Below are positions 26,081 to 34,678 of a stretch of DNA of 64,000 nt, one piece after another (position 1 is the first letter of the stretch; each line of letters begins with the position of its first letter). The DNA comes from Pseudomonas sp. MN1F. GTDB lineage: Bacteria; Pseudomonadota; Gammaproteobacteria; Pseudomonadales; Pseudomonadaceae. The stretch spans positions 1 to 64,000 of the forward strand of contig NZ_VZII01000027.1 of the NCBI RefSeq assembly GCF_009391885.1. The letters run 5' to 3'. A program made the translations under genes and the position numbers. The notes below the pieces were generated by a model. The model searched no databases and had not been told where the DNA came from. It saw only the letters and a program-made list of their open reading frames with translations.

Positions 26081-28417
26081 ATGTCCGGACTTTCCCGTTG
26101 GCCTGCGCGCGCGTCGCGTTTCACCTTGCAACCCTTGGCCGCCGGCGTGTTGCTGGCGGCATCCAATGGCAGCTTCGCCGAAGAACCCGTCAGCACCACG
26201 CCGGCCGTGGAGCAGGAAGCCAAGCTCGGCACGGTCACGGTCAATGCCCGCCGCCGTGAGGAAACCGCGCAGAGCGTGCCCACGCCAATCAGTGTGCTCA
26301 GCAGCGAAACCCTGGAAACCCAGCGCATCTACCGTGTGCAGGATCTGCAACAGCTGGTGCCCAGCACCAACGTCGCCTATGTGCATGCACGGCAGTCGAG
26401 CATCTCGATTCGTGGCCTGGGCAACAACCCGGCCAGCGATGGCCTGGAAGGCAGCGTTGGTATCTACCTGGACAACGTCTACCTCGGCCGCCCGGGCATG
26501 GCGGTGTTCGACCTGCTCGATGTCGAGCAGCTGGAAGTGCTGCGCGGCCCGCAGGGCACGCTGTTCGGCAAGAACACCACGGCGGGCGTGCTGAACATCA
26601 CCACGCGCAAACCGACCTTCCACCCGGAAGGCAGCATTCAGCAATCGATTGGCGAGGACGGTTACCTGCAGACCCAAGGCAGCTACTCCGGGCCGATCAC
26701 CGAGACGCTGGCCGGGCGTATCAGTGCCTATCACACCGAAGACGACGGCTATGTGAAGAACATCCACAACGGCGACGAGCTCAATGGCGGCAAGCGCCAG
26801 GGCTTTCGTACCCAGTTGCTGTTCAAGCCGAGCGACACCTTCAACCTGCGCTGGATCGGCGAGTACAACGAAGAAGACTCCAACAACGGCATCCTCAGCC
26901 TGTATAGCACCGGGCCGACCATCAACGGCGTCAACCGCTATGAAAGCCTCGCCGCCCAGGCGGGCGCGACGCTGGTGTCGGGCAAGGACCGCAAGGTCAA
27001 TTTCGATGCCGACCAGCAGGTGACCGTGTTCCAGGGCGGTACCTCGGTGGAGGCCAACTGGACCCTGCCCAACGACTTCACCCTGACCTCGATCAGCGCC
27101 TACCGCTGGTGGGACTTCACCCCGCGCAACGACGACGGCCTCAATGTGCCGGTGTTCTACAGCGCCGGGGTATCGGTGCGCGACAAGCAGTACTCCCAGG
27201 AAATCCGCCTGGCTTCGCCTACCGGTGGCTTCTTCGACTATGTGCTCGGCGCGTACTACTTCAAGCAGGACCTGGACAACAAGTCCTTCACTTATTACGG
27301 CCCCCAGGCAGACATCTGGAACATCACCCCGGCCGGTGCCCTGGCCAACGTCAATACCATCGGCAACGGCCATATCGATACCGACAGCTACGCGCTGTTC
27401 GCCCAAGGCACCTGGCACCTCACCGATCGCCTGGACTTCACCGCTGGCATTCGCGGCACCTACGAAGAAAAGAGCGCCTGGGTGACCCGCGATGCGCCAA
27501 CCGGCGGCGCTGCCGTGACCGGTGCCGCCGCTGCTGCGCGCCAGGGCAGGGTGGGGGCGTACGATTCGGGCGACCTCAACCAGTACGGTTTCAGCCCTTC
27601 CGGGCTGCTGGGGCTCAGCTACCGCTTCAACGAGCAATTGCTCGGCTACGCCACCCTGACCCACGGTGAGAAGTCGGGTGGTGTGAATCTGACCGTCGGC
27701 GCTGCGCCACGCCTGGGCACCGATTCGCTGCTGGTCGGCACCGAGCGGGCCAACAACGCCGAGTTGGGTCTCAAGAGCACGCTGTTCGACAACCGCCTGC
27801 AGCTCAACACCAACCTGTTCTGGACAGAGGTGCATGGCTACCAGGCCAACGTCTACGACCAGATCAACCGCGTGCAGTACCTGGCCAACGCCGGCAGCGT
27901 GCGCTCGCGTGGCCTGGAATTCGAAGCCACGGCGTTGCCGATCAATGGCCTGACGGTGAACTTCAACGGTTCGTGGAACGACGTGCGCTACCTGAAGTAC
28001 GACGATGCGCCATGCCCGCCGGAGGTGAGCCTGGCCAATGCCACCGCCACCTGCGACCTGTCCGGCCACCAGGTGGTCGGCGCCTCCAAGTACATCGCCA
28101 ACCTCAACGGCGAATACAAGTGGCAAGCCAGCCAGCACGTCGAGCCCTACGTCACCGCCAGTTACGCGTTCCGCTCCAGGGCGGTGGGCACCATCGACGA
28201 TTCCGACTTCGGCCAGATCCCCAGCTATGCGCTGGTCAACCTCTCCGCCGGTGTACGCCTGGACCAGGGCGACGGCGTGGTCGACCTGTCGCTGTGGGTA
28301 AAGAACGCCGGCGACAAGACCTATTTCACCAGCCTGTGGAACTCCGCCAACGGTGGTTATGCCGGCGTGCTGGGTACCCCACGCACCTTCGGCGCCACCG
28401 CCCGTTACGACTTCTGA
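26081..28417 (+). CDS. sftP: TonB-dependent outer-membrane receptor, SftP type
   Basis: The 778-residue protein has a signal peptide (LQPLAAGVLLAASNGSFA), a plug domain (about residues 55-165) with TPISVLSSETLE and LEVLRGPQGTLFGKNTTAG, and a beta barrel ending in the aromatic TARYDF. This is the layout of siderophore-type receptors, but the context (sftR, atsK, arylsulfotransferase) points to uptake of sulfate esters across the outer membrane. In the mature chain I count only one Met and two Cys, the latter 17 residues apart and probably a disulfide. The arylsulfotransferase gene follows after 19 bases. Confidence 0.87.
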   Translation: MSGLSRWPARASRFTLQPLAAGVLLAASNGSFAEEPVSTTPAVEQEAKLGTVTVNARRREETAQSVPTPISVLSSETLETQRIYRVQDLQQLVPSTNVAYVHARQSSISIRGLGNNPASDGLEGSVGIYLDNVYLGRPGMAVFDLLDVEQLEVLRGPQGTLFGKNTTAGVLNITTRKPTFHPEGSIQQSIGEDGYLQTQGSYSGPITETLAGRISAYHTEDDGYVKNIHNGDELNGGKRQGFRTQLLFKPSDTFNLRWIGEYNEEDSNNGILSLYSTGPTINGVNRYESLAAQAGATLVSGKDRKVNFDADQQVTVFQGGTSVEANWTLPNDFTLTSISAYRWWDFTPRNDDGLNVPVFYSAGVSVRDKQYSQEIRLASPTGGFFDYVLGAYYFKQDLDNKSFTYYGPQADIWNITPAGALANVNTIGNGHIDTDSYALFAQGTWHLTDRLDFTAGIRGTYEEKSAWVTRDAPTGGAAVTGAAAAARQGRVGAYDSGDLNQYGFSPSGLLGLSYRFNEQLLGYATLTHGEKSGGVNLTVGAAPRLGTDSLLVGTERANNAELGLKSTLFDNRLQLNTNLFWTEVHGYQANVYDQINRVQYLANAGSVRSRGLEFEATALPINGLTVNFNGSWNDVRYLKYDDAPCPPEVSLANATATCDLSGHQVVGASKYIANLNGEYKWQASQHVEPYVTASYAFRSRAVGTIDDSDFGQIPSYALVNLSAGVRLDQGDGVVDLSLWVKNAGDKTYFTSLWNSANGGYAGVLGTPRTFGATARYDF

Positions 28418-28436
28418 GTAAACAAGGAGCTTTGCC

Positions 28437-30113
28437 ATGAATGCCAAGACCCAAACCCCTGCGCTGCCTGAAGGCGCATGCCTCACTGCCAAGGTCCCCG
28501 AACGCGCCGAGGCGCTGCTTGGCGATGTGGTGGTCAACCCGTACCGCCTGGCGCCGCTGACCGCGATCATCCGCGATGGCGGGCGCAGCCTGAGCGCCGC
28601 CCATGTGCGGGTGCGCGGCAAGGGCGAGCGCGGTGTGGACATCGCCTACGAAGTGTCCGAGCGCTCGCTATGGACCTATGGCGGCATCCCGGTATTTGGC
28701 CTGTATCCGGATCACGTCAACCAGGTGGAGGTGAGCTACAAGCTCGATGGCGAGCGCATCCGCGAGCAGTACCAGATCTACGCCCCGGCCGTGCGCCTGC
28801 CGGTGGTGGCGAAGCAGACCGCCGCGCTGCCCGAGGTGGAACCGGTCAAGGTGGCGCCAGGCTTCGAGCAGCGCCTGTACCTGTTCAACCACCTGCAAGG
28901 TGACATTCCCGGTGGCCGTGCCTTCAAGTGGAACGGCCTGGGCGGCGCCGCTGAATGGGACCAGGTCGGCAACAACTGGATCGCCGACAGCAACGGCGAC
29001 GTGCGCTGGTACCTGGACATCGAGCAGATCCACGACTCCAACCGCCGCGATGGCCTGGGCGGGACCATGGGCTTCCAGCAGACCCGCGACGGCAAGCTGA
29101 TCTGGGGCCAAGGCCAGACCTACGCCAAGTTCGACCTGCTGGGCCGGCGCATCTGGCAGCGCAACCTGCCGGACAAGTTTGCCGACTTCTCCCACGAGAT
29201 TCGTGAAACCACCAACGGCACCTACCTGCTGCGTGTCGGCACCAGTGATTACCGTCGCCCGGACGGCAAGCGGGTGCGCTCGATCCGCGACCACATCATC
29301 GAGGTCAGCGAGGCGGGGGATGTGCTGGACTTCTGGGACCTGAACCAGATTCTCGACCCCTATCGTGGCGACTTGCTGGAAACGCTGGGTAAGGCGGCGA
29401 TTCAGCTGCCAGAAGGTGTACAGAAGCAGGACGATCGGTTGGCCAACGAACTGGCCGAAGGCGACTTGCCGTTCGGCGATACCCCGGGCGTGGGCACCGG
29501 GCGTAACTGGGCGCACGTCAATGCCATCGACTACGATGCCGATGATGACAGCATTATCGTTTCAGCCAGGCATCAGGGTGTGGCGAAGATCGGACGTGAC
29601 AAGCAGGTGAAGTGGATTCTTGCTTCGCCACAGGGCTGGCCGCAGCACTTGCGCGAAAAAGTGCTGACCCCCGTCGAGAGCGAAGGCTTCGACTGGTCCT
29701 GGACCCAACACACCGCCTGGCTCACCGGCAAAGGCACACTGACCGTATTCGACAACGGCTGGGGGCGTGACTTTGCGCCCACCAAGCTCAGCGGTAACTA
29801 CAGCCGGGCGGTGGAGTACAAGATCGATGAAGCCAAGGGCACGGTCGAGCAGGTGTGGGAATACGGCAAGGAGCGCGGCGACGAGTGGTACAGCCCGGTG
29901 ACCTCGGTGGTGGCCTACCGGCCAGAGACCGATACCCAGTTCATTTATTCGGCTTCGGTGAATTTCCTCACGCCTGAGAAACTGACCACCACGGTGCTCA
30001 ATGAGGTGCGTCGTGGGACCCAGGAGGTGCTGGTGGAGCTCAAGGTGCACAGCCGGCAGCCGGGTTCCGTTGGCTATCGGGCCCTGGTGATCGACCTGGC
30101 CAAGGCGTTCTGA
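28437..30113 (+). CDS. astA: Arylsulfotransferase (ASST family), cytoplasmic form
   Basis: The 558-residue protein matches the arylsulfotransferase family (PF05935), six-bladed propellers that move sulfate from an aryl ester to another phenol through a sulfo-histidine. The motif NWAHVNAIDYDADDDSIIVS followed by ARHQG and the WTQHTA motif at His425 fit the catalytic region of the family (His436 in the E. coli enzyme). Unlike E. coli AssT it has no signal peptide, so it should work in the cytoplasm. I count three Met/Cys residues in total. With sftP upstream it would desulfurise imported aryl sulfates. The symbol follows usage in P. putida S-313 and is tentative. Confidence 0.85.
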   Translation: MNAKTQTPALPEGACLTAKVPERAEALLGDVVVNPYRLAPLTAIIRDGGRSLSAAHVRVRGKGERGVDIAYEVSERSLWTYGGIPVFGLYPDHVNQVEVSYKLDGERIREQYQIYAPAVRLPVVAKQTAALPEVEPVKVAPGFEQRLYLFNHLQGDIPGGRAFKWNGLGGAAEWDQVGNNWIADSNGDVRWYLDIEQIHDSNRRDGLGGTMGFQQTRDGKLIWGQGQTYAKFDLLGRRIWQRNLPDKFADFSHEIRETTNGTYLLRVGTSDYRRPDGKRVRSIRDHIIEVSEAGDVLDFWDLNQILDPYRGDLLETLGKAAIQLPEGVQKQDDRLANELAEGDLPFGDTPGVGTGRNWAHVNAIDYDADDDSIIVSARHQGVAKIGRDKQVKWILASPQGWPQHLREKVLTPVESEGFDWSWTQHTAWLTGKGTLTVFDNGWGRDFAPTKLSGNYSRAVEYKIDEAKGTVEQVWEYGKERGDEWYSPVTSVVAYRPETDTQFIYSASVNFLTPEKLTTTVLNEVRRGTQEVLVELKVHSRQPGSVGYRALVIDLAKAF

Positions 30114-30191
30114 TTCATTCCCTCCGGGAGGGCCGTCGGTCCTCCCATCACATTTCCTTCAGCTCGTTCGTCTACCCTGTAATGCCGCTGT

Positions 30192-30300
30192 GCAAAATCA
30201 TGAAATTTTGCCGGGGTGTTCAACCATTCGTTCTTTTTTTCGAACAGCCTATTGTCCAACACCCCAGCAGCCGCTTAGCATTCGTTTGAGATTTCAAACG
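30192..30300 (+). promoter_or_regulatory. gabD leader region with three dyads
   Basis: The region holds GCAAAAT...ATTTTGC (30192-30211), the long-spaced GGGGTGTT/AACACCCC (30213-30220 and 30258-30265), and the near-perfect CGTTTGA-GATT-TCAAACG (30283-30300). They lie within 165 bases before the gabD start and are likely operator and leader structures. No regulator gene for gab is next to them. Confidence 0.45.
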
Positions 30301-30354
30301 CTCGATGCCCTGCCTTGGGCGCTTTTCAAACAATCAACAATTCGGGAAGCCGAC

Positions 30355-31797
30355 ATGCAGCTCAAAGACGCTCAGTTGTTCCGCCAGCAAGCCTTCATCA
30401 ACGGTGAGTGGCTGGATGCGGACAGCGGCCAGACCATCAACGTGACCAACCCGGCCACTGGTGAAGTCATCGGTACCGTGCCGAAGATGGGCACTGCGGA
30501 AACCCGCCGCGCCATCGAAGCCGCCGACAAGGCCCTGCCGGCCTGGCGTGCCCTGACCGCCAAAGAGCGCTCGAACAAGCTGCGTCGCTGGTTCGAACTG
30601 ATGATCGAGAACCAGGACGACCTGGCGCGCCTGATGACCACCGAACAAGGCAAGCCGCTGGCCGAAGCCAAAGGCGAAATCGCCTATGCCGCCTCGTTCA
30701 TCGAGTGGTTCGCCGAAGAAGCCAAGCGCGTCTACGGCGACACCATCCCGGGCCACCAGCCAGACAAGCGCCTGATCGTCATCAAGCAGCCGATCGGCGT
30801 TACCGCGGCCATCACCCCGTGGAACTTCCCGGCCGCCATGATCACCCGTAAAGCCGGCCCGGCCCTGGCCGCTGGCTGCACCATGGTGCTCAAGCCTGCT
30901 TCGCAGACCCCGTACTCCGCCCTGGCCCTGGTCGAGCTGGCCACCCGCGCCGGCATCCCGGCTGGTGTGCTGAGCGTGGTTACCGGCAGCGCCGGCGAAG
31001 TCGGCGGCGAGCTGACCGGCAACTCCCTGGTACGCAAGCTGTCCTTCACCGGCTCGACCGAAATCGGTCGCCAGCTGATGGAAGAATGCGCCAAGGACAT
31101 CAAGAAGGTTTCCCTGGAGCTGGGCGGCAACGCGCCGTTCATCGTGTTCGACGACGCCGACCTGGACAAGGCGGTCGAGGGCGCGATCATCTCCAAGTAC
31201 CGCAACAACGGCCAGACCTGCGTCTGCGCCAACCGTATCTACGTGCAGGACGGCGTCTACGACGCGTTCGCCCAGAAGCTGGCCGCTGCTGTTGCCAAGC
31301 TGAAGATCGGTAACGGCCTGGAAGAAGGCACCACCACTGGCCCGCTGATCGACGGCAAGGCTGTCGCCAAGGTTCAGGAACACATCGAAGACGCCGTTGG
31401 CAAAGGCGCCAAGGTGCTGTCCGGTGGCAAGCTGATCGAAGGCAACTTCTTCGAGCCGACCATTCTGGTCGACGTGCCGAAAACCGCTGCTGTCGCCAAA
31501 GAAGAGACCTTCGGCCCACTGGCGCCGCTGTTCCGCTTCAAAGACGAAGCCGAAGTCATCGCCATGTCCAACGACACCGAGTTCGGCCTGGCCTCGTACT
31601 TCTACGCCCGTGACATGAGCCGTGTGTTCCGTGTTGCCGAGGCCCTGGAATACGGCATGGTGGGTATCAACACCGGCCTGATTTCCAACGAAGTCGCGCC
31701 GTTCGGCGGCATCAAGGCTTCGGGCCTGGGCCGCGAAGGTTCCAAATACGGTATCGAGGACTACCTCGAAATCAAATACCTGTGCATCAGCGTCTGA
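30355..31797 (+). CDS. gabD: Succinate-semialdehyde dehydrogenase (NADP+)
   Basis: The 480-residue aldehyde dehydrogenase has the length and sequence of GabD. The cofactor region includes TPWNFPAAMITRK, the general base lies in SLELGGNAPF, and the catalytic Cys289 in NGQTCVCANRIYV, with a second Cys two residues on as in other GabD enzymes (a redox pair). It oxidises succinate semialdehyde to succinate, the second step of 4-aminobutyrate breakdown. The ATG at 30355 has GGAAG upstream and fits the family N-terminus; longer in-frame readings do not. It is followed by its own hairpin and by gabT. Confidence 0.95.
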   Translation: MQLKDAQLFRQQAFINGEWLDADSGQTINVTNPATGEVIGTVPKMGTAETRRAIEAADKALPAWRALTAKERSNKLRRWFELMIENQDDLARLMTTEQGKPLAEAKGEIAYAASFIEWFAEEAKRVYGDTIPGHQPDKRLIVIKQPIGVTAAITPWNFPAAMITRKAGPALAAGCTMVLKPASQTPYSALALVELATRAGIPAGVLSVVTGSAGEVGGELTGNSLVRKLSFTGSTEIGRQLMEECAKDIKKVSLELGGNAPFIVFDDADLDKAVEGAIISKYRNNGQTCVCANRIYVQDGVYDAFAQKLAAAVAKLKIGNGLEEGTTTGPLIDGKAVAKVQEHIEDAVGKGAKVLSGGKLIEGNFFEPTILVDVPKTAAVAKEETFGPLAPLFRFKDEAEVIAMSNDTEFGLASYFYARDMSRVFRVAEALEYGMVGINTGLISNEVAPFGGIKASGLGREGSKYGIEDYLEIKYLCISV

Positions 31798-31821
31798 TCG
31801 CCGGGTAAAGGTTTTACCTCT

Positions 31822-31860
31822 GCCAGCGGGGCGCGAGAGCGACGTCTCGCTGGCCTTTTT
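31822..31860 (+). terminator. Terminator between gabD and gabT
   Basis: GCCAGCG (31822-31828) pairs with CGCTGGC (31848-31854), followed by CTTTTT. The loop contains a second small stem. It may let part of the transcription through to gabT. Confidence 0.7.
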
Positions 31861-31976
31861 GACATCGCAGTACCTGGTGGCCAGGGCGTTCACGGCAGTC
31901 GATCAACGAATACTGTTCGCGAACACATCCAGCCACCCCCGAATAAAAGCGCTGCTATCGGCGCAATGAGGGCTTT

Positions 31977-33254
31977 ATGAGCAAGACCAACGAATCCTTG
32001 ATGCAACGTCGTGTAGCCGCCGTCCCACGTGGCGTCGGCCAAATCCACCCGATCTTCGTGGAATCCGCGAAGAACTCGACGGTGATCGACGTTGAAGGCC
32101 GCGAACTGATCGACTTCGCCGGCGGCATCGCAGTACTGAACACTGGCCACCTGCACCCGAAAGTGGTTGCAGCTGTGCAAGAGCAGCTGACCAAGGTCAG
32201 CCACACCTGCTTCCAGGTGCTGGCCTACGAGCCTTACGTCGAGCTGTGTGAAAAGATCAACAAGCTGGTCCCAGGTGACTTCGACAAGAAGACCCTGCTG
32301 GTTTCCACCGGCTCCGAAGCCGTTGAAAACGCCGTCAAGATCGCCCGTGCCGCCACTGGTCGTGCTGGCGTGATCGCCTTCACCGGCGCCTACCACGGCC
32401 GTACCATGATGACCCTGGGCCTGACCGGCAAGGTCGTGCCGTACTCCGCTGGCATGGGCCTGATGCCAGGCGGCATCTTCCGCGCCCTGTTCCCGAGCGA
32501 ACTGCACGGTGTCAGCGTTGATGACGCCATCGCTTCGGTCGAGCGCATCTTCAAGAACGATGCCGAGCCACGCGACATCGCCGCGATCATCCTCGAGCCA
32601 GTACAAGGCGAAGGCGGCTTCCTGCCAGCGCCGAAAGAGCTGATGAAGCGCCTGCGCGAACTGTGCGACAAGCACGGCATCCTGCTGATCGCCGACGAAG
32701 TGCAGACCGGCGCTGGCCGTACCGGCACCTTCTTCGCCATGGAACAGATGGGCGTCGCGCCTGACCTGACCACCTTCGCCAAGTCCATCGCTGGCGGCTT
32801 CCCGCTCGCCGGTGTGTGCGGCAAGGCCGAGATCATGGACGCCATCGCTCCAGGCGGCCTGGGCGGCACCTATGCCGGTTCGCCGATCGCCTGCGCCGCG
32901 GCCCTGGCCGTTATTCAGGTGTTCGAGGAAGAGAAACTGCTGGACCGCAGCAAGGCTGTCGGTGAGCGCCTGACTGCTGGCCTGCGCCAGATCCAGGAAA
33001 AGCACCCGATCATCGGCGACGTCCGTGGTCTGGGCTCGATGATCGCTGTGGAAGTCTTCGAAAAAGGCACCCACACCCCGAACGCTGCTGCCGTTGCCCA
33101 GGTTGTGGCCAAGGCACGCGACAAGGGTCTGATCCTGCTGTCCTGCGGCACCTACGGCAACGTCCTGCGTATCCTGGTTCCGCTGACCGCCGAAGACGCG
33201 CTGCTGGACAAAGGCCTGGCCATCATCGAAGAGTGCTTCGCTGAACTCGCCTGA
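31977..33254 (+). CDS. gabT: 4-aminobutyrate aminotransferase
   Basis: The 425-residue class III aminotransferase has the GabT pattern: STGSEAVENAVKIARAATGR near residue 105, FTGAYHGRT for cofactor stacking, LIADEVQTGAGRTG with the Asp that holds the pyridine nitrogen, and the PLP lysine in TTFAKSIAGGFPLAGV (about residue 268). It moves the amino group of 4-aminobutyrate (and often 5-aminovalerate in P. putida) to 2-oxoglutarate and feeds GabD. It is 180 bases after gabD, behind a terminator-like hairpin, so it may have its own promoter too. Confidence 0.95.
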   Translation: MSKTNESLMQRRVAAVPRGVGQIHPIFVESAKNSTVIDVEGRELIDFAGGIAVLNTGHLHPKVVAAVQEQLTKVSHTCFQVLAYEPYVELCEKINKLVPGDFDKKTLLVSTGSEAVENAVKIARAATGRAGVIAFTGAYHGRTMMTLGLTGKVVPYSAGMGLMPGGIFRALFPSELHGVSVDDAIASVERIFKNDAEPRDIAAIILEPVQGEGGFLPAPKELMKRLRELCDKHGILLIADEVQTGAGRTGTFFAMEQMGVAPDLTTFAKSIAGGFPLAGVCGKAEIMDAIAPGGLGGTYAGSPIACAAALAVIQVFEEEKLLDRSKAVGERLTAGLRQIQEKHPIIGDVRGLGSMIAVEVFEKGTHTPNAAAVAQVVAKARDKGLILLSCGTYGNVLRILVPLTAEDALLDKGLAIIEECFAELA

Positions 33255-33270
33255 TGTGACGCGCTTCATG

Positions 33271-33298
33271 AAAAAACCCGCTTAGGCGGGTTTTTTTT
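33271..33298 (+). terminator. Rho-independent terminator of gabT
   Basis: AAAAAACCCGC-TTA-GCGGGTTTTTTTT is a strong stem with a T run of eight, 16 bases after the gabT stop. Confidence 0.93.
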
Positions 33299-33391
33299 GT
33301 GCCCAGAAAAGCCGTGTGAGGCTATGGTGGTCAAAGGATTCGCTTTGGAAGCTGCGAAGGACTGTGTGTCAGGGATATTCAGGAGTTGGCC

Positions 33392-34651
33392 ATGAGTGCT
33401 GCAGACCCCGCCCCACCTTGCGTATTGATCGCCGAGGGCGACCCTTGGGTACGCGAAATGCTGAGCGAAATGCTGCTCAGCGTGCGTTGCGACGCCCGCT
33501 TGCACGTCTGCGCCGACGGCTCGCAAGCGCTCACGGCGCTGGCCAGCAAACCTGACCTGATCATCGCCGCCCGCGAGCTGGCAGGATGCGATGGCCTCGA
33601 CCTGCTGCGCAAGGTGCGCGCCAAGGGCCCGGGGCTGCCGTTCATTCTGATGAGCAACCGCAGCGATAGCGCCAGCGTGCGCGAAGCGTTGCCGCTGCAC
33701 CCCACGGCTTACCTGAGCAAGCCGCTGAACCTGGACAAGCTGCGCAAGAGCCTGGAAGAGCTGCTGCTGGCCGTGGGCGAGCAGGTCGCCTGCCCGGTGC
33801 CGCCATTGCAGCCTGGCGCCAAGCTGCCGGCCTACCTCGAACAACGCCGCGCCACTGCCGACGGCGGGCCGCTGTTCGCCGATGTACAGCTGGCGATCAA
33901 GCGCGCACTCAACCCGCAGGGCCTGAACCTCAAGGTGCTCGAAGAGGAAGTGCGCGACGACCCGCAGATCACGGCGGTGCTTATCGCTGCTGCCAACAGT
34001 GCCAGCCTGCACCGTGAAGCACCTGTGCAGACGCTGATGCAGGCGCTGAACAAGCTTGGCAGCACCCAGAGCATGAACCTGATCCTCGGCCTTACCCTCA
34101 AGCGCAGTGCACGGCTCAGCGACCCGCTGCTGACGCAACATGCCACGCATTACTGGAACCTGTCGCTGCACACGGCTGAATACGCCCGCACGCTGGCGCG
34201 CATGCTTGAGCTGGACCAGGAGCGCTGCTATTGCGCTGGCCTGCTGCATTGCCTGGGCGACCTGGCGGTGTTGCGCTGCCTGCAGGAGTGGCGCCTGGCC
34301 GGTGGTGAACTGGACGAAGACCATGTGCAGCTGTCGCTCAATGAGTTCGGCGCAGCGTTCGGCTCGGCGCTGCGCACCCGCTGGCGTTTGCCGCTGAGCC
34401 TGCGCGAGCTGATCGCGGCGATCTACCAGCTGGGGGGCGGGGTGTATTCGCGGGAGATCCTGGCCCTGAACCTGGCCGGGCAACTGGCGCGCTTGCCGGC
34501 GGATCAGGGACTGGAGAAGATCGCCAGCAGCAAGACGGCGCGCTTGCTGAAGATGGGGCTGCCGGAGCTGAGCCGGTTGCGTAAGGTGGAGAATGCTGAG
34601 GCCACGGAACAGCAGACACCGCCATCTACCGAAGAGCCTGCATCGACTTGA
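33392..34651 (+). CDS. Receiver-like domain plus HDOD domain signalling protein
   Basis: The 419-residue protein has a CheY-like domain (about residues 1-125) and an HDOD domain (about 150-380: ALNPQGLNLKVLEEEVRDD, ITAVLIAAANSASLH, ALNKLGSTQSMNLILGL). HDOD proteins take part in signalling but lack the HD-GYP catalytic residues. In the receiver, the acidic pair (EGD) and the signalling Lys (SKPL) are present. The phospho-acceptor Asp after the third strand appears replaced, however: the text reads LIIAARELAGCDG. It may therefore work without phosphorylation. AGGAG lies seven bases before the ATG at 33392. It is convergent with a diguanylate cyclase gene. Confidence 0.85.
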   Translation: MSAADPAPPCVLIAEGDPWVREMLSEMLLSVRCDARLHVCADGSQALTALASKPDLIIAARELAGCDGLDLLRKVRAKGPGLPFILMSNRSDSASVREALPLHPTAYLSKPLNLDKLRKSLEELLLAVGEQVACPVPPLQPGAKLPAYLEQRRATADGGPLFADVQLAIKRALNPQGLNLKVLEEEVRDDPQITAVLIAAANSASLHREAPVQTLMQALNKLGSTQSMNLILGLTLKRSARLSDPLLTQHATHYWNLSLHTAEYARTLARMLELDQERCYCAGLLHCLGDLAVLRCLQEWRLAGGELDEDHVQLSLNEFGAAFGSALRTRWRLPLSLRELIAAIYQLGGGVYSREILALNLAGQLARLPADQGLEKIASSKTARLLKMGLPELSRLRKVENAEATEQQTPPSTEEPAST

Positions 34652-34656
34652 GATCC

Positions 34657-34675
34657 CGGGGCCGCTTTGCAGCCC
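34657..34675. terminator. Bidirectional hairpin
   Basis: GGGGCCGC-TTT-GCAGCCCC with one mismatch sits between the convergent HDOD and PAS-GGDEF genes, three bases before the latter's stop. There is no clear T run. Confidence 0.5.
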
Positions 34676-34678
34676 CAG

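Noticed and set aside
26066..28642. 858-codon open frame on the minus strand opposite sftP
   Set aside because: Antisense shadow of a TonB receptor gene with clear domain structure, signal peptide and barrel end.
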